From the NCBI GenBank assembly GCA_029259835.1, contig JAJDEL010000809.1, positions 1 through 6,341 of the forward strand: a stretch of 6,341 nucleotides of DNA, in the 5' to 3' direction. A program made the translations under genes and the position numbers. Under the pieces are notes generated by a model. That model saw nothing but the letters and a program-made list of their open reading frames with translations, was not told the DNA's origin and made no database searches. This DNA is from Planctomicrobium sp. (lineage in GTDB: Bacteria; Planctomycetota; Planctomycetia; Planctomycetales; Planctomycetaceae). This document shows, one piece after another, positions 1 through 4,957 of this stretch; position 1 is the first letter of the stretch, and every line of letters begins with the position of its first letter.

Positions 1-557
1 GGCGACAACGATTCGAAACGGAGTTTGGACTCTCCGCGTACGACGCCGACGTCATTATGAATCAGGGGAAAGATGTTGCGGACTATTATGAAACAGTTGT
101 TGCGATTGCAAAAGATGGCAAGCAATCCGCAAACTGGGTCACGCAAGACGTTCTTCGCGAAATGAAAGAGCGAGCAGTCCCGATCTCGGATTTTTCAATC
201 AACGCAGAAATTCTGGGGGCGATCATTCAACGTGTCGTCGACAAGAAGATCACGAACAAGAGCGGTCGCGAAGTCTTTACGATTTTACTGGAAGAGGCAG
301 ACGATGATCGCGAAGTCAAAGTAGAACGCATCGACGAAATCATCACCGAACGTGGACTGGAAGTTGTCTCAGATACCGGCGCTCTTGAGGAGGCAGTTAA
401 AGCCGCGATTGCTGAAAGCCCGAAAGCGGTCGAAGATTTCAAAGCCGGGAAACAACAAGCAGTCGGAGCGATCATCGGCAAAGTAATGCGACTCGCGAAA
501 GGAGCTGACGCGAAAACCGTTCGAGAACTGATCATCAAAACATTGCAAGAAATGTGA
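1..557 (+). CDS. gatB: Asp-tRNA(Asn)/Glu-tRNA(Gln) amidotransferase subunit B, C-terminal part (5' end outside window)
   Basis: GatB is the subunit of the GatCAB complex that binds the misacylated tRNA and activates its Glu or Asp, so that ammonia from GatA can convert it to Gln or Asn. The frame is open from base 3, with no start needed in the window; about 184 codons remain of a protein usually near 480-500 residues, so the catalytic cradle domain is missing here. What is visible is the end of the linker (RF..EFGLSAYDADVI, matching the family's 'YGLxxYDAxVL') followed by the whole GatB/YqeY tail domain. Recognisable family blocks are the 'ANWVTQDVLREM' helix, the 'ITNKSGREVF' turn, the 'GLEVVSDTGALEEAV' stretch and 'NPKAVEDYxxGK' in the form SPKAVEDFKAGK. 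It ends in TGA followed directly by TAA. The ATG at 57 is internal and should not be taken as a start. gatA and gatC, often nearby, are not in view. Confidence 0.95.
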   Translation, partial: RQRFETEFGLSAYDADVIMNQGKDVADYYETVVAIAKDGKQSANWVTQDVLREMKERAVPISDFSINAEILGAIIQRVVDKKITNKSGREVFTILLEEADDDREVKVERIDEIITERGLEVVSDTGALEEAVKAAIAESPKAVEDFKAGKQQAVGAIIGKVMRLAKGADAKTVRELIIKTLQEM

Positions 558-574
558 TAAGGAACGACCCCCGC

Positions 575-601
575 TAGCCGCACACTTTAAGTGTGCGGCT
601 A
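575..601 (+). terminator. hairpin terminator after gatB
   Basis: A perfect inverted repeat (TAGCCGCACACTT / AAGTGTGCGGCTA) begins 17 bp after the gatB stop. It folds to an 11-bp GC-rich stem with a TTTAA loop. The following bases (AATTCTC) do not form a real T tract, so it may be a weak or factor-assisted terminator, or an mRNA 3'-end stabiliser. The near-perfect symmetry means it could also work on the other strand. Confidence 0.7.
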
Positions 602-642
602 ATTCTCGACGATTGAGCGTTCTCTTGGACCAATTCCGGGGA

Positions 643-670
643 TTGTCTCTGCTCTGAAACAGGTTAGAAT
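643..670 (+). promoter_or_regulatory. candidate sigma70-type promoter for the NfeD-like gene
   Basis: TTGTCT at 643-648 (4 of 6 to TTGACA) and TAGAAT at 665-670 (5 of 6 to TATAAT) are 16 bp apart, downstream of the gatB terminator and about 60 bp before the start at 732. This would give a leader of roughly 55 nt. Planctomycete promoters are poorly defined, so the match is suggestive only. Confidence 0.4.
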
Positions 671-731
671 GGACTCATAAGGTCAGCCGTGGTTTCATCA
701 ATTTTCACTCAATAAAGGCCGCCATCACGTT

Positions 732-1358
732 ATGGACGACCAGATTTTAACATTCGTGCTGCTCGCTGTGGGATTTATTCTTCTGGGAGTCGAACTTCTG
801 CTCCCGACCGGCGGGATTGTTGGCGTGATGTGCGCGGTCTCGTTTCTCTCTTCAGCGTACTTTGCTCATCGAGCGTGGGCGGAAACCAATCCGCTGTTCT
901 GGAAAATTTACGTTGTGACGTTCCTAGCCCTCATTCCAATTACGATGAGCGGTGTTTACTACCTCCTGACGAAAACGGCATTCGGGAATCGAGTTTTGCT
1001 CGCAGCACCATCAACAGAAGAAGTGACTCCCTATCAGGAACAACACCATCACCTGGAAAGCCTGATCGGTCAGCAAGGGACTGCAATCAGCCCACTGAAG
1101 CCAGGTGGGCTGGTTCAGGTCAACGGTGAACGTCTCCACGCGGTCGGTGATGGCTTCATTATTGAGTCAGGTGAGAACATTGAAATTGTGGAAATTCAGG
1201 GAACGCGCGTTGTCGTGAAACCTGTTCCAGCTGCACAGCAGTCCGCTCGTGAACAGGAAAAAGATGAGCAGCCTGAAGACCAGGTTGATTCGAAGATTTC
1301 GCAGACTCCGAAGCGAAATGAAATCATCGACCCGTTTGCAGAGCCAGACGCAAGCTGA
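732..1358 (+). CDS. NfeD-family membrane protein, short form without protease domain
   Basis: This is a 208-residue integral membrane protein. Three hydrophobic segments at about residues 5-26, 28-47 and 57-79 are followed by a polar linker with a HisHisHis cluster (105-107). A compact beta-rich domain follows at about 109-165, with the NfeD OB-fold pattern: 'LIGQQGTAISPLKPGGLVQV', then 'GERLHAVGDG', 'I.SGENIEIVEIQGTRVVV'. The last 40 residues are acidic and probably disordered. Full-length NfeD proteins carry an N-terminal ClpP-like serine protease; this one belongs to the short class without it. In other bacteria such proteins are usually encoded beside an SPFH/flotillin-type gene and take part in membrane microdomain or membrane-stress functions. 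No such partner is in this window, so the role is inferred from family only. The start at 732 is chosen because the first hydrophobic segment follows directly. The ribosome site is weak (AAAGG at 714-718, 13 nt away). Confidence 0.85.
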   Translation: MDDQILTFVLLAVGFILLGVELLLPTGGIVGVMCAVSFLSSAYFAHRAWAETNPLFWKIYVVTFLALIPITMSGVYYLLTKTAFGNRVLLAAPSTEEVTPYQEQHHHLESLIGQQGTAISPLKPGGLVQVNGERLHAVGDGFIIESGENIEIVEIQGTRVVVKPVPAAQQSAREQEKDEQPEDQVDSKISQTPKRNEIIDPFAEPDAS

Positions 1359-1383
1359 TTTTGTGACGCGACTTGCTTTGAAC

Positions 1384-1410
1384 CACAAAGGGCACGAAGA
1401 ACACAAAGGG
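1384..1410. repeat. three tandem 9-bp units (CACAAAGGG type)
   Basis: Three consecutive 9-mers, CACAAAGGG, CACGAAGAA and CACAAAGGG, lie 26 bp after the NfeD-like stop codon. Read on the minus strand this is the 'CTTTGTGTTCTTCGTG' phrase that I recall as a frequent dispersed intergenic element in planctomycete and other environmental genomes. A degenerate counterpart in the opposite sense (CTTTGTCTTTG, about 1464-1474) may mark the other end of a roughly 100-bp imperfect inverted element. The tandem units are read directly; the dispersed nature is from memory and not tested here. Confidence 0.6.
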
Positions 1411-1483
1411 GATCGTTTCTAAGCGCGCGTTGGCAACCTTGTGTTGCGAAACACGCAATCTCACTTTGTCTTTGCAGTCCATT

Positions 1484-1519
1484 AAAAAAAGCCGCCCGTT
1501 CGGAAACGGGCGGCTTTTT
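1484..1519. terminator. bidirectional intrinsic terminator between the NfeD-like and desaturase genes
   Basis: A 10-bp perfect GC-rich stem (GCCGCCCGTT at 1491-1500 with AACGGGCGGC at 1505-1514) closes a CGGA loop. It has seven A on the left and five T on the right. The plus-strand transcript therefore ends in UUUUU and the minus-strand transcript in UUUUUUU. It lies between the two convergent genes, 22 bp past the desaturase stop, and would end both transcripts. The minus-strand side has the longer U tract and is the stronger one. Confidence 0.93.
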
Positions 1520-1541
1520 GTATTGGGTCAAGAAATTCTGA

Positions 1542-2663
1542 CTATTTTGATGCTTCCGGGATTCGGTCGTCGACGTCGGTTGCTTGACCGATGAGTCGCA
1601 GGAACGAGATGGTCCACCAGGTTGGGTCGAGTTCCCATTTCTTGTGACCGGCTCGTGCGAGACGTGGGTGAGCGTGATGGTTGTTGTGCCAACCTTCTCC
1701 ATAGGCAGCAATTGCGACCCACCATAAGTTTCGTGATTCATCAGTCGTTTCGTAGTTCCGGTAACCCCACAAGTGCGTGGCGGAATTCACAAGCCATGTG
1801 CTGTGGTAGGCAACGACGGTTCTGAAACAGAATGCCCAGAGGAGCATTTCCCATCCACCAAAAACAAGGAAGGCAATGCCTGTTCCCCAGAGCCAGAGTG
1901 GGAAGGTCTTTTCGAAGAAGACCAATGTTTTGTCTTTGGCGAGATCGGGAACGTAGTGTTTGAAGAGCAGATCATCTTTGCGTTTCGGATGTTTCAACAT
2001 CATCCACCATAAGTGCGACCACCAGGCATCATCGAGCGGTGAGTGCGGATCACCTTCCTGATCGGATTGACCATGATGCACACGATGCGTTGCCGTCCAG
2101 CGGAGTGGGCCACCTTCTCCAGCAATCACGCCGAAGAATGTTCCAATGACTTTAGTGGGCCATTTCAAATTTAAGGAACGATGTGACAGGCTACGGTGGT
2201 AGGTCATGCAAATCCCGATGCTGCATGTCAACCAGTGCAGGAGAACTGCAACAGCAACGGCTTGCCAGCTAAAGAAGAAAAATGCAGCCACTGCTCCGAT
2301 GTGCATGGCAATCATCCAGGTGGCGACAATCCAATCGACATTTTTCCAGGCCAAACGGTCTGGCGAGAAGAAGTCGAGAATTTCCTGCCGCTCCAGAGCT
2401 GCCTGACTCAACTGAGCCTTGGGCTTGGCCTCTGGGATATACCTCTCATGAAGTGCATCGACGTCGACTTCCTCAACGAGATCAGAATCGACGGACTCTT
2501 CAAGATCGGACGGGACGACGGTGAGCGGTGGAACTTCCGATTGGTCTGCATTCGGTTGTTCGATGACGTTATTTTCAACAGTGTTGAGTTCTTCAACACT
2601 TTCTGGATTTTCTACAGTGTCCGATTTTTTAAGTGTGTCGGGTTTTTCAATTGTTGTCGACAT
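1542..2663 (-). CDS. membrane fatty-acid (acyl-CoA/acyl-lipid delta-9 type) desaturase
   Basis: This di-iron membrane enzyme puts a double bond into a fatty acyl chain using O2 and an electron donor, setting membrane fluidity. All three histidine boxes of the family are present: HRSLSH (156-161), HRVHH (193-197) and HNNHH (326-330, inside GEGWHNNHHAHP). The extra metal ligands NSATH (Asn293, His297) seen in SCD-type enzymes are also present. Hydrophobic helices lie at about 110-133, 134-153, 171-182 and 254-285, giving the usual hairpin topology. I chose the ATG at 2663 (373 residues): AGGA lies 10 nt upstream, and the hexapeptide tract starts exactly at this Met. The in-frame ATG at 2684 (7 residues longer) has no ribosome site. 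Residues 1 to about 75 form an acidic, Thr/Val/Glu-rich, probably disordered extension that typical family members lack. No ferredoxin or reductase gene is adjacent. Regiospecificity cannot be read from sequence alone. Confidence 0.93.
   Translation of the reverse strand: MSTTIEKPDTLKKSDTVENPESVEELNTVENNVIEQPNADQSEVPPLTVVPSDLEESVDSDLVEEVDVDALHERYIPEAKPKAQLSQAALERQEILDFFSPDRLAWKNVDWIVATWMIAMHIGAVAAFFFFSWQAVAVAVLLHWLTCSIGICMTYHRSLSHRSLNLKWPTKVIGTFFGVIAGEGGPLRWTATHRVHHGQSDQEGDPHSPLDDAWWSHLWWMMLKHPKRKDDLLFKHYVPDLAKDKTLVFFEKTFPLWLWGTGIAFLVFGGWEMLLWAFCFRTVVAYHSTWLVNSATHLWGYRNYETTDESRNLWWVAIAAYGEGWHNNHHAHPRLARAGHKKWELDPTWWTISFLRLIGQATDVDDRIPEASK
2574..2663 (-). repeat. five in-frame 18-bp repeats encoding hexapeptides at the desaturase N-terminus
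   Basis: The first 30 codons divide cleanly into five 6-residue units: MSTTIE, KPDTLK, KSDTVE, NPESVE and ELNTVE. The consensus is x-x-[DEN/T]-[TS]-[hydrophobic]-[EK]. A sixth stretch (NNVIEQ) no longer fits. The DNA units share the pattern of an aaa/gaa-rich codon pair, then gac/aac, act/aca, gtt/ctt/att and gaa/aaa, so they look like a decayed minisatellite. Confidence 0.75.
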
Positions 2664-2734
2664 GATGGATCGTTCCTGTTTCATTCAGTTCAGAGTTGGA
2701 AGGGGCACGTCCATGCACCTGATTGAGGAGGCGT

Positions 2735-2764
2735 CTTATATCACATCTTCGGACAGTCACTGTC
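2735..2764 (-). promoter_or_regulatory. candidate extended -10 promoter and overlapping dyad for the desaturase
   Basis: On the minus strand, TGATATAAG (plus 2735-2743) matches an extended -10 element (TGn then 5 of 6 to TATAAT). It would give a leader of about 65 nt before the ATG at 2663. Eight bases upstream lies the perfect 13-bp palindrome GACAGTCACTGTC (2752-2764), in the position of a -35 region, so a regulator bound there would meet RNA polymerase. A CTGACA match at 2761-2766 is 20 bp from the -10, too far for a standard -35. Confidence 0.4.
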
Positions 2765-2892
2765 AGGAGGCGGCGAAACTTCAGTCAAAGTTGCGCAGGG
2801 TTTGTCACAGTTGCGTCACGGGCGTGGAACCTGTTTTCAGCAAAGAAGTTACAACGCGAAGACTTTCGTTATGTGTCGTGGTTTTGTATCTT

Positions 2893-2910
2893 TCAAATTC
2901 AAGAATTTGA
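2893..2910. promoter_or_regulatory. 18-bp dyad upstream of the Dabb gene, possible operator
   Basis: TCAAATTC-AA-GAATTTGA is a perfect 8-bp inverted repeat with a 2-bp centre, ending 32 bp before the ATG at 2943. Its AT-rich symmetric form and position fit a dimeric repressor site in or just after the promoter. The 2-nt centre makes it a poor RNA hairpin unless the inner pairs open. No convincing -35/-10 pair was found beside it. Confidence 0.35.
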
Positions 2911-2930
2911 TTCAGTGACAGCTATCTGCC

Positions 2931-2936
2931 GGAGGA
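2931..2936 (+). promoter_or_regulatory. strong ribosome binding site of the Dabb gene
   Basis: GGAGGA lies 6 nt before the ATG at 2943. It is the strongest Shine-Dalgarno match in the window and fixes the start, so that the protein begins directly with its signal sequence. Confidence 0.8.
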
Positions 2937-2942
2937 AGTGAT

Positions 2943-3341
2943 ATGAAATTCTCAAATGTCGTATCGATTTTGATCGCGGCGATCGTGATCGGGACCCTAC
3001 TCGCCCATGGTGTTGATGGTAAAGAGAAGAAAAATCGATTGCTCAGACACGTTGTCATGTTCACCTTCGATGAAGATGCGACCAAGGGCCAGGTGGATGA
3101 AATCGTCAAAGCTTTTGGTGAACTTCCGAAGAAAATCAAGGAAATCCATAGCTACGAGTGGGGAACAAACAACAGTCCGGAGGGTCTCAACAAGACTCAC
3201 ACGCACTGTTTTCTGGTGACGTTTCAGACAGAGGCGGACCGAGATGCCTATCTCCCGCACTCCGCTCACAAAGCATTTGTCGCGAAACTTAAGCCGATCC
3301 TCAAAGATGTGACCGTCTTCGATTACTGGGCGTCAAATTGA
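2943..3341 (+). CDS. exported Dabb (stress-responsive A/B barrel) domain protein
   Basis: This is a small protein of 132 residues. Residues 1 to about 23 are a signal peptide: Lys2, a hydrophobic core (VVSILIAAIVIGTLLA), then a possible cleavage near A21-H-G23. There is no lipobox Cys. The rest is one Dabb domain (about 34-129): 'LLRHVVMFTFDEDAT', the helix 'VDEIVKAFGELPKKI', then 'EWGTNNSPEGLNKTHTHCFLVTF', 'EADRDAYLPHSAHKAFV' and the closing strand 'VTVFDYW'. These are the family's most conserved blocks. Dabb proteins are dimeric ferredoxin-like barrels; plant and fungal members are stress-induced or act as small cyclases, and bacterial members mostly have no assigned reaction. Export to the periplasm is inferred from the signal sequence. 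It appears to be a single-gene transcript, with a strong ribosome site before it and a terminator 59 bp after the stop. Confidence 0.88.
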   Translation: MKFSNVVSILIAAIVIGTLLAHGVDGKEKKNRLLRHVVMFTFDEDATKGQVDEIVKAFGELPKKIKEIHSYEWGTNNSPEGLNKTHTHCFLVTFQTEADRDAYLPHSAHKAFVAKLKPILKDVTVFDYWASN

Positions 3342-3399
3342 TTCCGTTGGCTGACTTTCTCCAGGATCATTGCTAGACTTAATCGGAAACATTTCAAAT

Positions 3400-3424
3400 C
3401 CGTCAGCCATTGCTGGCGGTTTTT
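3400..3424 (+). terminator. intrinsic terminator after the Dabb gene
   Basis: CCGTCAGC and GCTGGCGG pair over 8 bp (one G-U) around a CATT loop, followed by TTTTT (3420-3424). It begins 59 bp after the Dabb stop and about 100 bp before purA, separating the two transcripts. The left arm can also pair with an upstream segment (see findings). Confidence 0.85.
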
Positions 3425-3523
3425 AGTGCGCAGGTAGTAAAGCGTGAATGAGATCACAAAACCGGTCGTGCAACGTTGGTGTTTCGAATGTTTTTTAATA
3501 CTTAGTGAAGTTCGGATATTGTT

Positions 3524-4801
3524 ATGGCAGTGACGGCAGTTGTTGGTCTCCAGTGGGGAGACGAAGCAAAAGGGAAAATTGTTGACATTCTTGCTGACCA
3601 GCATGAAATTGTGGTCCGCTACCTCGGCGGAAATAATGCTGGTCATACCGTCATGTTTGATGGGCAGACATACAAATTATCTCTGCTTCCTTCGGGAATC
3701 CTTCGACCTGATGCGACCTCAGTGATTGCGAACGGAGTTGTCATCAACCCGAAAGCGTTGCTGAGTGAAATTGAAAGAATCAAAGCGCAAGGTGCGAAGC
3801 TCGGCAAGTTACTCATCAGCGACAAAGCCCATGTCATCTTCCCATATCACATGGCTGAAGAAGCGATTCTGGAAGCGCGGCGCGGGGACAAAGCGATCGG
3901 CACGACGATGCGGGGAATCGGAACCTGCTACCGTGACAAAGCGGGACGAAACCACGCGATTCGCATGGGTGATTTACTGCGCCCGGAGTTGTTTCGTGAG
4001 CGTCTGGAAGAAATTGTCACAGACAAAAACATCATTTTGAAAGCATTTGATCCTTCCTCGCAAACGTTCTCTGCTCAGGAAATCTACGACGAATACATGG
4101 GCTATGTGGAGCAACTCAAAGATTCTGTGATTGATACGACTTCCTACCTTCATCACGAACTCAAAGGCGGAAGTTCCATGCTCTTTGAAGGTGCGCAGGG
4201 AAGCTTGCTTGACATCGACCATGGGACATTCCCGTATGTCACCTCATCGAACAGTTCCGGCTGTGGAATTCAGGCAGGCAGCGGAGTTCCGAGTCGGAAA
4301 ATTGATCGCATGATCGGTATTGTGAAAGCCTACACTTCGCGCGTTGGTGGCGGTCCTTGCCCGACCGAACTTGAAGATGAAACCGGCGAACACATTCGTC
4401 AGGAAGGACACGAGTTCGGAACAGTGACGGGTCGACCTCGACGTTGTGGTTGGTTCGATGCGGTCGCAACCGGTCATGGAGCACGAGTCAGCGGTGTTGA
4501 CTGCATCGCAGTGATGCTCCTAGATGTGCTCAGCAAGCTCGACGAACTCAAAATCTGCGAAGCGTACGAGATCAACGGCGAACGGACGACTGACTTCCCG
4601 AGTCAACTCGACGATCTCGCCCTGGCGAAGCCAATCTATCGCACACTCCCAGGCTGGAAGACCGACATCACCGGCGTCCGCAAACTCGAAGACTTCCCGA
4701 AAGAAGCCCGCGAATACATCGACACCGTCTCCGAACTCTTGGAAGCCGAAGTCGGCTTCGTCTCAATTGGTCCTGATCGTGAGCAAACGGTGATTTTGTA
4801 A
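3524..4801 (+). CDS. purA: adenylosuccinate synthetase
   Basis: PurA catalyses GTP-dependent joining of IMP and aspartate to adenylosuccinate, the first committed step to AMP, in the cytoplasm. The 425-residue length is typical and the whole family framework is present: phosphate loop [11 protein letters not shown] (11-21, catalytic Asp13), GGNNAGHTV with His41, IGTTMRGIG...DKAGR (125-142), [23 protein letters not shown] (221-243), [16 protein letters not shown] (268-283), [10 protein letters not shown] (303-312), and the C-terminal GPDREQT. Two normally conserved positions differ: the loop has Ala15 where GDEGKGK has Gly, and the guanine-recognition 'TKLD' reads M-L-L-D (331-334), so its Lys is a Leu. 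Everything else is intact, so I expect an active enzyme. The start is supported by domain alignment; the ribosome site is weak (GGA 7 nt upstream). No clear promoter was found in 3425-3523, though AT-rich TTTTTTAATACTTA at 3491-3504 may contribute. Confidence 0.97.
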   Translation: MAVTAVVGLQWGDEAKGKIVDILADQHEIVVRYLGGNNAGHTVMFDGQTYKLSLLPSGILRPDATSVIANGVVINPKALLSEIERIKAQGAKLGKLLISDKAHVIFPYHMAEEAILEARRGDKAIGTTMRGIGTCYRDKAGRNHAIRMGDLLRPELFRERLEEIVTDKNIILKAFDPSSQTFSAQEIYDEYMGYVEQLKDSVIDTTSYLHHELKGGSSMLFEGAQGSLLDIDHGTFPYVTSSNSSGCGIQAGSGVPSRKIDRMIGIVKAYTSRVGGGPCPTELEDETGEHIRQEGHEFGTVTGRPRRCGWFDAVATGHGARVSGVDCIAVMLLDVLSKLDELKICEAYEINGERTTDFPSQLDDLALAKPIYRTLPGWKTDITGVRKLEDFPKEAREYIDTVSELLEAEVGFVSIGPDREQTVIL

Positions 4802-4957
4802 AGTAGTGAGAGCATCGTGCCCCACTTCGTCAGAGACTTATCGTGTGACAGCAAATCGTAAACACTCCACCCAATCTTTTTGATCCACTCCCCTTGCTAC
4901 AACGTTCACTAACAGTGTAGGTTTGCTGAGTGTGAATATTCCTGTTGGAGAGTGTTG

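Noticed and set aside
57..59. ATG at 57 as a start of a separate 166-residue gene
   Set aside because: The frame is open upstream to the window edge and the upstream codons match the GatB linker (RF..EFGL..YDADV), so this Met is internal.
227..583. Open frame of 118 codons on the minus strand opposite gatB
   Set aside because: A Ser/Ala-rich shadow of the GatB coding frame that runs into the terminator hairpin.
1196..1741. Open frame of 181 codons on the minus strand across the bidirectional terminator
   Set aside because: It overlaps both the NfeD-like and desaturase genes, runs through the terminator and the 9-bp repeat, and its product is low-complexity (including the spurious 'LCVLRALCG' phrase from the repeat).
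2664..2684. Longer desaturase start at 2684
   Set aside because: No Shine-Dalgarno sequence precedes it. The ATG at 2663 has AGGA upstream, and the hexapeptide phase begins there.
2196..2726. Open frame of 176 codons on the plus strand, antisense to the desaturase
   Set aside because: It lies opposite the conserved His-box coding frame, has no ribosome site and no recognisable domain. Its Cys/Phe-rich product is typical of an antisense shadow.
2721..2941. Small plus-strand frames in the divergent intergenic region
   Set aside because: No domain, and they cover the candidate promoter and both dyads. The only strong ribosome site there belongs to the Dabb gene at 2943.
3425..3523. purA leader examined for a riboswitch or a clear promoter
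   Set aside because: No known purine or other riboswitch core was seen. TTGGTG (3476-3481) is only 14 bp from TAATAC, so no acceptable promoter pair was found.
4897..4920. Dyads CTACA/TGTAG and CACT/AGTG upstream of the zinc-ribbon gene
   Set aside because: Arms of 4-5 bp with long or overlapping loops and no T tract; too weak to call a hairpin, operator or terminator.
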